Position numbers and translations under genes: made by a program
Notes under the pieces: model-generated
Database searches by the model: none
Told to the model about the DNA's origin: nothing
The model's input: the letters and a program-made list of their open reading frames with translations, nothing else
In this document: one piece after another, positions 1-7,629 of the stretch
Layout: each line of letters starts with the position of its first letter
How positions within the stretch are numbered: position 1 is the first letter of the stretch
NCBI GenBank assembly: GCA_040758255.1
Contig: JBFLVX010000066.1
Span: forward strand, 1 to 12,218
Source of the DNA: JACRPZ01 sp040758255
GTDB taxonomy: Bacteria > Nitrospirota > Thermodesulfovibrionia > UBA6902
DNA length: 12,218 nt
Direction: 5' to 3'

Positions 1-971
1 GAGACCCGCAAATTGCTCCCCATAATTAAAACCGCGATGGTAGACGTAAAGGTCTTCAGCAAAATTATGACCAGCACAGCCAGCAATACAGCAGAAAGGT
101 TCGAGGCAAAGAAGCTGATATTCATGAGCATTCCGACTGAGATGAAAAAGAGGCCGTTAAAACTCTCCTTAAAAGGGAGGATGTCGGAGACAGCCTGATA
201 CGAGTATTCGGATTCGGATATTATTATGCCGGCTATAAAAGCGCCTAACGCGAGGGAGAGGCCGAGCTTGAAAGTCAGATAGGCCGCGCCGAGGCATATA
301 AAGATTATGCTGATGATGAAGAGCTCCCTCATCTTCGTATGCACTATCTGATGGAGCGCTCTCGGCACCACCCACCTTGCTGAGATTATGACCGCCGCGA
401 TAATAGCGGCGGATTTGATCAGCACCAACGTTATCTCTTTTATCCCCTTATCACCGCCTGCAAGAAGCGGGATCATCAGCATAAAGAGCACAACGCAGAA
501 ATCCTGAAATATCAGGAGGCCGAGGCTTATCCTCCCGTGCGGGGAGTCTATCTCAGCCCTCTCAAAGAGGAGCTTCATCACTATCGCGGTGCTGCTCAGC
601 GGAATGAGAAAGGCGAGTATCAAGGAGGTGTTTAGATCTTTTCCGCCGGCATTTGAAAGCGCGAAAACTATCAGAAAGGTTATCAGAACTTGCAGTAACC
701 CGCCTATGAATATCGTCTTTCTGAGGGCAAGCAATTTCTTAAGCGAAAACTCAAGGCCGATAGTAAAGAGGAGGAGGACGACACCGATCTCGGCGAATAT
801 CTCTACAAGACGGATATCTTTGATAAGCTCAAGGCCGTGAGGCCCTATCAGGACGCCCGCAATCAGGAATCCCGCAACTGACGGTATCCTGAGCTTGTTG
901 AGGATAAATAAGGCGACAGCGGAGGCCCCTAAAATGATAATGAGAGATTTGAGAAATTCAAACTCCGCCAT
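1..971 (-). CDS. CPA2/Kef-type cation:proton antiporter, 3' end cut by window edge
   Basis: Integral membrane monovalent cation (K+ or Na+)/H+ antiporter of the KefB/CPA2 type. My translation of the minus strand gives 323 uninterrupted codons running off the left edge. It is a chain of hydrophobic segments with family landmarks: IPSVAGFLIAGVLIGP at residues 29-44, EIGVVLLLFTIGLEF at 61-75, the LIFQDF motif at 153-158 (the Kef-type FQD signature), and GLSLALGAFIAGIIISESEY at 237-256. The C-terminal half, where any RCK/TrkA-N regulatory domain would lie, is outside the window, so the substrate and the exact subfamily (Kef, GerN/NapA-like) cannot be fixed. The ATG at 969-971 is the first possible start because an in-frame TAA lies four codons upstream (981-983). 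There is no Shine-Dalgarno sequence. It is divergent from the M6 protease gene and unrelated to the ars block. Confidence 0.9.
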   Translation of the reverse strand, partial: MAEFEFLKSLIIILGASAVALFILNKLRIPSVAGFLIAGVLIGPHGLELIKDIRLVEIFAEIGVVLLLFTIGLEFSLKKLLALRKTIFIGGLLQVLITFLIVFALSNAGGKDLNTSLILAFLIPLSSTAIVMKLLFERAEIDSPHGRISLGLLIFQDFCVVLFMLMIPLLAGGDKGIKEITLVLIKSAAIIAAVIISARWVVPRALHQIVHTKMRELFIISIIFICLGAAYLTFKLGLSLALGAFIAGIIISESEYSYQAVSDILPFKESFNGLFFISVGMLMNISFFASNLSAVLLAVLVIILLKTFTSTIAVLIMGSNLRV

Positions 972-977
972 AAGAAG

Positions 978-983
978 ATTTTA
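978..983 (-). promoter_or_regulatory. Candidate extended -10 box for a leaderless antiporter transcript
   Basis: On the minus strand the sequence reads TGCTAAAAT, an extended -10 (TGn plus TAAAAT). Its 3' end is 6 nt from the A of the antiporter ATG, so transcription would begin at or next to the start codon. This fits the missing ribosome binding site. A poor -35 (TTTTTG, 18 bp upstream) is the only partner seen. Based on sequence pattern alone. Confidence 0.35.
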
Positions 984-1070
984 GCACACAAAAAACCAAA
1001 TCAAAAATGACTTAAAATGCGGCATAGCAAAGAATTATGAGGGATTCAACTTAGAATAATTATTAAATGA

Positions 1071-1076
1071 TATAAT
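1071..1076 (+). promoter_or_regulatory. Candidate -10 box upstream of the M6 protease gene
   Basis: A perfect TATAAT lies 21 bp before the chosen ATG in an AT-rich stretch. The predicted start of transcription near 1083 would leave a short leader carrying the AAGGA ribosome binding site at 1084-1088. No good -35 is present at 16-18 bp; the nearest is TTCAAC at 1045-1050 with a 20 bp spacer. It may need an activator or be weak. Confidence 0.35.
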
Positions 1077-1097
1077 AAACCATAAGGATATATGCTC

Positions 1098-3353
1098 ATG
1101 AATAAAAAAATAATATCTTTTATTGTTCTTCTGTTCTCCTTTTTCGGGTTGTGCAATATTTCATTTGCGGTTCCGGCTGCGCCAGCTCTTTTTGATATCA
1201 CGCAGCCGGACGGAATCGCGTTTAAAGCGTGCCTGACCGGGGATGAATGGAATAACTGGATCGAAACAGACGAGGGTTATTCGATTAACCGGGGGGATGA
1301 TGGTTTCTGGTACTATATTTCCAGTTTTGATAATGATAAACCGGTCTTGGGCAGAATCCGCGCTCACGAAATGCCGCAAAGAGGTCTTGGGAAACATATG
1401 CGTCCTGATAAAGACTTTATACGAATGCCGGGCGCAATAAAGGAAAGCTCTGCCGGCAATAACATATTCCCGACTCCTCTGTCTTCAGATCCTTTCAGCA
1501 CTTTCTTGGCGGCTCCTTCCGGCCCGTTCAGCGGAAAGATACTCTTTGTACTGGCAGAGTTCACCAATAGAACAGGGACTTACTCTGAGGCGAGTTTTGC
1601 GGCATTTATCAACAATAACATCAATGATTACTATAATAAGGCATCATATGGAAATGTAACGCTTTCTCCTGCTAATGAGTCCTTCGGAACCGCCAATAAC
1701 GGCGTGGTGGGCTGGGTTAATCTCGGCTATGCGCACCCTAATACAGGCAGCAGCACAAACGACAACAACCGCACCTTAACGAGAAACGCGATAATCGCCG
1801 CTGACCCTTACGTAAATTTCGCGGCATACGATACTAATTCTGACAGTTACGTTGACTCTGATGAACTGGCGGTCGTTGTCATAGCGGCCGGATATGAGCG
1901 TTCTTACAGCAGCTTATATACGCCGAACGTATGGGGACATGCGTGGTCTCTTGGATGGGGCGCTGTCAGCTCGCCGATTGTAGACGGCGTGCGTGTCGGC
2001 GATTACCATGGTGACGCGGGAGGATATGCTCAATTCGGCGAAATTCATAGAAGCAGCGCTTCTGATGCGCATCAGGCGACGATGGGGATTATGGTTCATG
2101 AGCTTGGACACCTCATCTTCGGCTTTCCCGATCTTTACGACACTGACGGCTCATCCGAAGGTGTCGGTATATTCTCTGTTATGGCCTCAGGCTCATGGGG
2201 CAAGGCTTCTACCGATACTTATTACGGGGCGAGGCCTGTGCTGCCGGATGCATGGATAAAGTTTGACACGGGATGGGTTAATCCATCTGTAGGCTCGGGC
2301 ATCACCTCAATCACGGCGGCAGGCTCAGCTTCCGCAACAGGTTCAAACACTGTTTACCAGCAGCCTACGAGTCTTTCTTATGAGTACTTTCTTGTTGAGA
2401 ACAGGCGTCCGGAGGGGGATGACCGGGGGCTTGAGGCATGGCTGGGGACAAGTTTTGGAGGACTGGCAATATGGCATATAGATGAAAACACGATTACGAG
2501 CAAAATCAGCTTAAATACCGTAAATAACAGCGAATGTTATCCCGGCGGGCCTTCATGTGTGACAGACCATTACGGCGTAGCCCTTGAACAGGCTGACGGC
2601 CAGTGGCATCTTGAAAAGAATACCAATAGCGGAGACACGGCGGACTTGTGGTATCAGGGAAATGCCGTGACATTCAACTCCTCTTCTACGCCAAACAGCA
2701 ATCTATACAACGGCAGTTCAAGCAATGTGAGCATCACGAATATAAGCGCCGCGGATTCCACTATGACGGCGATATTGACGCCCCCTGATATTTCCGTCTC
2801 CCCTGTTTCATATGACTTCGGTAATATTGCTATTGGGAATACATCAGACAATACATTCACAGTAAGCAATAACGAAACAGGCAATTTAATAGTGGGGACG
2901 GTTACATCTCCGTCATCCCCATTCAGCAAGATAACAGATAACTGCTCGGGGCAGACACTCGTGACATCCGCATCATGCTCAGTCACTATAAGATTTACAC
3001 CAACGACAGGCGGTCAATCTATAAACAATTTCAATATCCCGTCAAACGATCCGGATGAGAATCCTGTAACAATCATCCTCTCCGGCACAGGGTATGAGCT
3101 GGTAAGGATTTCGGGAAATCCCGCGGCATACACTACCCTGCAGTCTGCTTATAACGCGTCAGTTAACGGAGATACCATCCAGAGCCAGGATGCCGGATTT
3201 ACTGAAGACCTGAATATCAATGTAAGCAAGACCATTACAGTTCAGGGCGGCTACAATAACGGCTATACTGCGGTTACGGGAAAAACCACTCTGAACGGCA
3301 ACATGACAATCAGCAACGGCACTGTCACAATCGAGAATTTTATCATCCAGTAG
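1098..3353 (+). CDS. Secreted M6-family zinc metalloprotease with a choice-of-anchor-D-type domain
   Basis: Exported protease related to the M6 (immune inhibitor A-like) domain family. I chose the ATG at 1098, giving 751 aa: AAGGA at 1084-1088 is 9 nt away, against only 3 nt for the ATG at 1092. Residues 1-24 form a classic signal peptide (lysines, a hydrophobic core, then NISFA before VPA). The catalytic HELGH lies at about 334-338, followed by LIFGFPDLYD, giving the HExxHxxGxPD zinc motif. Upstream, at about 245-257, DTNSDSYVDSDEL is an acidic Ca-binding-like loop usual in this family. Residues about 562-665 resemble the ASPM/SPD-2/HYDIN Ig-like (choice-of-anchor D) domain, with PVSYDFGNIAIGN and CSVTIRFTPTTGG. 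The last ~85 residues look like the start of a beta-helix and end in VTIENFIIQ. No LPXTG or obvious membrane anchor. Probably a secreted or surface degradative enzyme. The gene is monocistronic and converges on the kinase gene 15 bp away. Confidence 0.88.
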   Translation: MNKKIISFIVLLFSFFGLCNISFAVPAAPALFDITQPDGIAFKACLTGDEWNNWIETDEGYSINRGDDGFWYYISSFDNDKPVLGRIRAHEMPQRGLGKHMRPDKDFIRMPGAIKESSAGNNIFPTPLSSDPFSTFLAAPSGPFSGKILFVLAEFTNRTGTYSEASFAAFINNNINDYYNKASYGNVTLSPANESFGTANNGVVGWVNLGYAHPNTGSSTNDNNRTLTRNAIIAADPYVNFAAYDTNSDSYVDSDELAVVVIAAGYERSYSSLYTPNVWGHAWSLGWGAVSSPIVDGVRVGDYHGDAGGYAQFGEIHRSSASDAHQATMGIMVHELGHLIFGFPDLYDTDGSSEGVGIFSVMASGSWGKASTDTYYGARPVLPDAWIKFDTGWVNPSVGSGITSITAAGSASATGSNTVYQQPTSLSYEYFLVENRRPEGDDRGLEAWLGTSFGGLAIWHIDENTITSKISLNTVNNSECYPGGPSCVTDHYGVALEQADGQWHLEKNTNSGDTADLWYQGNAVTFNSSSTPNSNLYNGSSSNVSITNISAADSTMTAILTPPDISVSPVSYDFGNIAIGNTSDNTFTVSNNETGNLIVGTVTSPSSPFSKITDNCSGQTLVTSASCSVTIRFTPTTGGQSINNFNIPSNDPDENPVTIILSGTGYELVRISGNPAAYTTLQSAYNASVNGDTIQSQDAGFTEDLNINVSKTITVQGGYNNGYTAVTGKTTLNGNMTISNGTVTIENFIIQ

Positions 3354-3368
3354 TAAAGAACCAATTTT

Positions 3369-5171
3369 TTATATCTCCCTATTCGTCACTCTCTGATAGA
3401 ACTCACATTTCCTGCAGTCCTCGTATTTCTGAGCAAATGTTCCCTGCACCTTTCCCTCACAGAATGTGCCTGCCACTGCCCAGCAGATTCGCCCAAAATT
3501 GGAGCAGGCAGGGCATTTTATCGTAGCATCTTTATCCCTGCCGCATTTCATATACTCCCAGCATTTTATTTTTAAAGATTCCTCTTCGCTCTGATACGGA
3601 AAATACAGGCTGAATGCGGAGCCTTTCCCTTCAATGCTCTCTGCCCTGATAAAACCGCCGTGCTCTTCTATGATCTTTCTTGTTATTGAAAGCCCGAGCC
3701 CGGTGCCGTGACCTATCTCCTTTGTAGAAAAGAAAGGCTCAAATATCAATGGCAGCTTATCTTCAGGGATCCCCTTGCCCGTATCGGAGACCTTTATAAA
3801 AACATAAGGCACATTATGCAAACCCTCTTTGCCTGATGCTATTCTTAATGTGTTTCCGCAGGACATTGTGTCTATTGCGTTGGTGATGAGATTGCCGAGG
3901 GACTGCATAACCTGATCCCTGTCTATCATGACCAATGGAAGATTATCAGCCTCCTGCACTTCCATTTTAATGGACTGATCATCACACACGTCCTTGTACA
4001 TCCTTAGCGTATCGCGGATAACCGCTGTAATATCATGCCTCTCAAGATGGCATCGCGCATCTCTGGAAAATGTCAGGACATCTCTTAATATCTTTTCAAG
4101 CTTGTTCACCTCTGTTACCACAACCTCTGAATATTCCTTTTCTTTTGCACCGGAGGCAATTTTGTATAGTCTGCGGGCAAAACCGCCTATCGCAGTAAGG
4201 GGGTTCCTGATTTCATGGGCGACATCTGCTGTAAGCCTGCCCAGTGACGCAAGCTTTTCCGCTTGTATCAGCTTGTCCTGCGAACTCTTTAATTCCCTTG
4301 TCTTCTTAGCCACCTCATCTTCAAGGGTTTTAGTCCACTTCTCCATCTTCTTCCTTGCTGTTTTGAGGTCTTTCGTCATTATATTAAAAGTATCGGCAAG
4401 GAGCCTCATCTCATCTTCTGAGTCTATTAAGGCTTTCTGCTCTAAATCACCTTCTGAAACCTTTTTCATCGCGGATGAAAGAGTTGTCACCGGTTTAAGC
4501 ACAAATCTTCTCAGGACAAAATACAGGATTATGGAACTTATACTCATAAAGACAACGGCATAGATGGTTATCTCTATGGTCTGCTTACGGATATTTTCAT
4601 CAACGAAGGCAAGTGAAAAGTTAGTTTCAAGGATGCCCAAGACCCTTTGCTCCTGCAAATGGACATGGCAGGCTGCGGTATAGCATGAAGGCTCGTTGTA
4701 GATAGGGTCAACAAAGGTCAGCAACCTATATCCTTCCCTGCCCGTATATATTACCCACTGGCTTTCGGTTTTTAAGGTTATGGACGGCTTGTCAGGATTA
4801 CTATGGCAGCCTATGCAAACAGGCGCGCGTCTGTCAACCATATGCCCTATTTCTTGATGCGAGGAAGAATAGAATATCTTTCCCTTACTGTCAAAAATCC
4901 TCACGCCTTTAATATTCTCCGCGGAACCCACACTGTTTATCGTTTGCTGTATGGACTCCCTGTTAAAGGTGAGCATACCGTACCGTGTGCTCTTTTTAAT
5001 CAGGTCAGAGTATGAGGCTGTATTCTTGATCGCATCGTTTATGAGATTTCTTTTCCCGGCGCTAAGCAAGGTATACCATGATATGCTGCCGCCGATTATT
5101 ATAATCAGCCCTATGGCAATAAGGAGTTTGCCGGCAAGGGATTTTGTGATATGTCTGAACATCCCCTTCAT
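3369..5171 (-). CDS. Membrane sensor histidine kinase with periplasmic c-heme motifs and C-terminal two-CW domain
   Basis: A 600 aa sensor kinase. TM1 spans about 15-35 and TM2 about 199-219, enclosing a ~160 aa periplasmic sensor. The sensor holds one canonical c-heme site, CIGCH (119-123), and a second variant CX4CH (CYTAACH, 163-169), so redox or gas sensing through heme is likely. A HAMP domain (~220-272), a coiled coil (~270-308), a HisKA domain with VAHEIRNP (phosphoacceptor H319), and an HATPase follow: N box NLITNAID at 427-434, G1 DTGKGIP at 463-469, F box FEPFFSTK, G2 GHGTGLGLS. After the kinase core, residues 537-592 carry eight cysteines including CWEYMKCG and CWAVAGTFC, matching the two-CW domain, a probable metal-binding module. 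There is no receiver domain, and no response regulator in the window. It starts 49 bp after acr3, so it may be the last gene of the ars transcript. The start is uncertain between 5171 and 5162 (M4); neither has a well-placed Shine-Dalgarno. Confidence 0.9.
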   Translation of the reverse strand: MKGMFRHITKSLAGKLLIAIGLIIIIGGSISWYTLLSAGKRNLINDAIKNTASYSDLIKKSTRYGMLTFNRESIQQTINSVGSAENIKGVRIFDSKGKIFYSSSHQEIGHMVDRRAPVCIGCHSNPDKPSITLKTESQWVIYTGREGYRLLTFVDPIYNEPSCYTAACHVHLQEQRVLGILETNFSLAFVDENIRKQTIEITIYAVVFMSISSIILYFVLRRFVLKPVTTLSSAMKKVSEGDLEQKALIDSEDEMRLLADTFNIMTKDLKTARKKMEKWTKTLEDEVAKKTRELKSSQDKLIQAEKLASLGRLTADVAHEIRNPLTAIGGFARRLYKIASGAKEKEYSEVVVTEVNKLEKILRDVLTFSRDARCHLERHDITAVIRDTLRMYKDVCDDQSIKMEVQEADNLPLVMIDRDQVMQSLGNLITNAIDTMSCGNTLRIASGKEGLHNVPYVFIKVSDTGKGIPEDKLPLIFEPFFSTKEIGHGTGLGLSITRKIIEEHGGFIRAESIEGKGSAFSLYFPYQSEEESLKIKCWEYMKCGRDKDATIKCPACSNFGRICWAVAGTFCEGKVQGTFAQKYEDCRKCEFYQRVTNREI

Positions 5172-5196
5172 GTCTAATATTACTACAACTATTACC

Positions 5197-5209
5197 CAAA
5201 ATTATTTTG
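5197..5209. promoter_or_regulatory. 13-bp perfect palindrome between acr3 and the kinase gene
   Basis: CAAAAT-T-ATTTTG is an exact inverted repeat with 6-bp arms and a single central base. It sits in the 49 bp gap, 25 bp before the kinase start. It could be an operator for the kinase gene. It is too AT-rich and too short in its loop to be a good terminator. No regulator can be assigned. Confidence 0.25.
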
Positions 5210-5220
5210 AGTCCAGTTTG

Positions 5221-6270
5221 TTAAGTGGCTCTGAAATATTGCCGCTGAAACCAGAGCGCCACATTTACAAGCCCGATCATCACCGGCACTTCCACAAGCG
5301 GCCCGATTACCGCGGCAAACGCCGCACCGGAATTAATGCCGAAGACAGCAACAGCTACCGCTATTGCCAGCTCAAAATTGTTGCTCGCGGCTGTAAAGGC
5401 GAGGGTGGCGGTTTTGGAATAATCAGCTCCGACCTTTTTCCCCATATAGAATGAGACGAGGAACATCAAAATGAAATAGAGCATCAGCGGAACGGCAATG
5501 CGCACCACATCCATCGGGATCTGAACGATAAGGTTACCTTTCAGGCTGAACATGACCACGATGGTAAAGAGCAGCGCAATCAAAGTAATCGGACTGACCT
5601 TTGGGATGAAATGGGCGTGATACCACTCCTTGCCTCTGGCCCTTATCAGTATGAACCGTGTGAGCATCCCGGCAATGAACGGGATGCCAAGATATATAAA
5701 GACGCTTTTTGCGAGTTCAACGATGCTCACATGAACAACTTCTCCCTCAAGTCCAAATAGCGGCGGCAGAATTGTTATAAAGACATAGGCATAAATGCTG
5801 TAAAACAGCACCTGAAAAACGCTGTTAAAAGCTACAAGTCCGGCTGCATATTCGGTGTTCCCTTTTGCGATCTCATTCCATACAATGACCATGGCGATAC
5901 AGCGCGCCAGTCCGATCATTATCAGTCCCACCATATATTCGGGATAGTTATGGAGAAAGATTATCGCCAGCAGAAACATAAGTATCGGTCCGACAATCCA
6001 GTTCTGAATGAGAGAGAGGCCGAGCACTTTCTTATCCCTGAAGACATCCCCCAATTCCTCATATTTCACCTTGGCAAAAGGCGGATACATCATCAGGATC
6101 AATCCCGCGGCAATGGGGATATTGGTAGTGCCTGCCTGAAAGCTGTTTATCAAACCCTCGACTCCGGGGATAAAATACCCAAGCCCCACTCCAAGCGCCG
6201 TGGCAGCGAATATCCAGACCGTGAGATATCTGTCTATGAAAGAAAGCCTCTTTACCGTTTGCTCAGCCAT
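5221..6270 (-). CDS. acr3: ACR3-family arsenite efflux permease
   Basis: Inner-membrane carrier that expels As(III), and in some members Sb(III), driven by the proton gradient. It can act alone or with the ArsA ATPase. The 349 aa length is normal for bacterial ACR3. About ten hydrophobic segments are visible. Family hallmarks are present: GLARCIAMVIVWNEIAKG at 120-137 with the essential cysteine C124, FTAASNNFELAIAVAVAVFG at 292-311, and GPLVEVPVMIGLV at 323-335 with the conserved glutamate E327. I start at the ATG at 6268-6270 (MAEQTV), preceded by AGAAGGGA about 6 nt away. The upstream ATG at 6297 would add nine residues inside arsC without an obvious ribosome binding site. The chosen start overlaps the arsC stop by 8 bp, so translation of the two is probably coupled. 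Confidence 0.95.
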   Translation of the reverse strand: MAEQTVKRLSFIDRYLTVWIFAATALGVGLGYFIPGVEGLINSFQAGTTNIPIAAGLILMMYPPFAKVKYEELGDVFRDKKVLGLSLIQNWIVGPILMFLLAIIFLHNYPEYMVGLIMIGLARCIAMVIVWNEIAKGNTEYAAGLVAFNSVFQVLFYSIYAYVFITILPPLFGLEGEVVHVSIVELAKSVFIYLGIPFIAGMLTRFILIRARGKEWYHAHFIPKVSPITLIALLFTIVVMFSLKGNLIVQIPMDVVRIAVPLMLYFILMFLVSFYMGKKVGADYSKTATLAFTAASNNFELAIAVAVAVFGINSGAAFAAVIGPLVEVPVMIGLVNVALWFQRQYFRAT

Positions 6271-6697
6271 GTTGTTTCCCTTCTGTTTTGAGATCATTAA
6301 TTAAGCTGGCTATTCTCTCTTGTATCTCATCCCGCGCCCTTCTGAACCCCTTCGTAATTTCTTCCTCTGTTCCTATAGCGCTGACCGGATCATCCACAGG
6401 CATATGTATCCTCTCTATCTCAGGAGGAGTCATCGGACACATCGCTTCCGCATGTCCGCACAAAGTGACTATAACATCCATCTGTTTCAGTATCTTCTCG
6501 TCTATTGCCTTTGATCTCTGCGATGAAATATCAATGCCGATCTCCTTCATGACCGCAATGGCGCGTGGATTCACACCGGCAGGCGTTAATCCCGCGCTGT
6601 GAGCTTCAATTATCCCTTTACCATATTCACGGGCAAACCCTTCCGCCATCTGCGAGCGGCAGGAGTTGCCGGTGCAGAGAAACATAACTTTTTTCAT
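6263..6697 (-). CDS. arsC: Arsenate reductase, low-molecular-weight phosphatase fold (thioredoxin-linked type)
   Basis: Cytoplasmic enzyme that reduces arsenate to arsenite for ACR3 to export. The 144 aa protein has the LMW-PTP P-loop CTGNSCRS at 8-15 (nucleophile C8, plus C13), and the redox pair C80 and C87 in LCGHAEAMC. This matches the three-cysteine relay of the S. aureus pI258 ArsC class (C10, C82, C89), which uses thioredoxin as reductant. The general acid region DDPVSAIG (102-109) is intact. It is not the glutaredoxin-type ArsC. Its ATG overlaps the sufB stop by 4 bp (ATGA) and its stop overlaps the acr3 start by 8 bp, so it is in the middle of a coupled operon. All catalytic residues are present, so it should be functional. 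Confidence 0.95.
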   Translation of the reverse strand: MKKVMFLCTGNSCRSQMAEGFAREYGKGIIEAHSAGLTPAGVNPRAIAVMKEIGIDISSQRSKAIDEKILKQMDVIVTLCGHAEAMCPMTPPEIERIHMPVDDPVSAIGTEEEITKGFRRARDEIQERIASLINDLKTEGKQHG

Positions 6698-7629
6698 TTC
6701 AGTATCCCTTTAACAATAATATCTACTGCCTCTTCAGAAGACAGCCCGTGTGCCATGAGCGTCTCCATCTGTTTTTTATCAACACTGCCTATGGCAGCCT
6801 CATGGGTCACCTTGGCCAAAGGGTTCGTAACATATACAATGGGAATTGCCTTGGCTACTGCCCTGTCTTTGACTATTTCCATACAGTCCACATGACCCCG
6901 CGCGCCTTCGGCGCATCCTTCGGTAATGCCGGTAACTTCAGCTCGCGCTTCATCCTCTATGGCAACTCTGGTCTTTATGATGCTCCTTGAGTTTTTACCT
7001 AAAAGCGCAACCTTTTCTTTTATATTGATATCGTCGTGAGCATGACCGAATACCCTTGCTGTCAATTCTGTTACTGCGTTTTCACCTGCCGTAACGGAGT
7101 AGTCTATCTCAAGTTTTCCGACTCTCCCGGTAGTAAGATTGAAGTCGGTGAAGTATCTTCCGTCCTTACCGATTGTTACAACCGCATTAGGAATGACTTT
7201 GATCCCTCCGTACAAGCCGTGATAATGGGTCTCTGAATATCTCATCTCCGCTCCTTCTCCGATCTTAACCACCGCGTCCATGATATGCCGCACCTTCTCC
7301 GCATTCGGGAATACGCAATGTGCTATGAAACTGGCGGAGGCGTTCTTCTCAAACGTCACATCCATCTTTATCTTTTGAGTTCCTATCTTATGAAGCACTC
7401 CAAAGCAGAGGTGGACGGGGTTTTTTATCTTCGTCCCTTCCAGAACTACAATCTTTGCATCAATGCCTGTACGGGCCTCTTTTGCCTCTATCTCAAGGCC
7501 TTCAACTTTATTCGCGCTTAATATTTTGTGTCCGCTTGCCGCAAGATGGGCAATATCCTTATTTACAAGGATTCCCTTGTCTCCGCCCGCCTCAGCGACT
7601 GCCATCATTAAATTATTGATCTCAGACAT
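6694..7629 (-). CDS. sufB: SufB/SufD-family Fe-S cluster assembly scaffold (minimal SufBC type)
   Basis: 311 aa protein of the SufBD family, the beta-helix core of the Fe-S assembly complex that works with the SufC ATPase. It is short compared with SufB of E. coli (~495 aa) and close to the compact SufB of methanogens and anaerobes that pairs with SufC in minimal SUF-like systems. The C-terminal region is diagnostic: GCAEGARGHVDCMEIV (238-253, C239 and C249), then VTNPLAKVTHEAAIGSVD (267-284) with H276-E277, matching the cysteine and glutamate region important in E. coli SufB, then GLSSEEAVDIIVKGIL (295-310). I start at ATG 7627-7629 (MSEINN), which has GAGG 9 nt upstream and overlaps the sufC stop by 8 bp. 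A longer reading to 7686 would lie inside sufC. It is located in an arsenic operon, between arsA/sufC and arsC. Its partner on the scaffold may be a second copy of itself, since no SufD is present. Confidence 0.88.
   Translation of the reverse strand: MSEINNLMMAVAEAGGDKGILVNKDIAHLAASGHKILSANKVEGLEIEAKEARTGIDAKIVVLEGTKIKNPVHLCFGVLHKIGTQKIKMDVTFEKNASASFIAHCVFPNAEKVRHIMDAVVKIGEGAEMRYSETHYHGLYGGIKVIPNAVVTIGKDGRYFTDFNLTTGRVGKLEIDYSVTAGENAVTELTARVFGHAHDDINIKEKVALLGKNSRSIIKTRVAIEDEARAEVTGITEGCAEGARGHVDCMEIVKDRAVAKAIPIVYVTNPLAKVTHEAAIGSVDKKQMETLMAHGLSSEEAVDIIVKGILK

Noticed and set aside
1..375. Short frames on both strands near the left edge
   Set aside because: Both are shadows of the antiporter gene, which reads continuously on the minus strand from 971 to the edge.
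1041..3353. M6 protease as a member of the arsenic system
   Set aside because: It is on the opposite strand, has its own leader, is exported, and shows no link to metalloid chemistry.
3351..3371. Bidirectional terminator between the M6 protease and kinase genes
   Set aside because: A short T run is present but I found no stem of useful length in the 15 bp gap.
3994..4563. 189-codon open frame on the plus strand
   Set aside because: It lies wholly inside the histidine kinase gene on the other strand, whose motifs are unambiguous. No ribosome binding site and no recognisable family.
4951..5454. 167-codon plus-strand frame across the acr3/kinase junction
   Set aside because: It is antisense to the ends of two well-supported genes. 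Its composition is that of a shadow frame and it has no recognisable domain.
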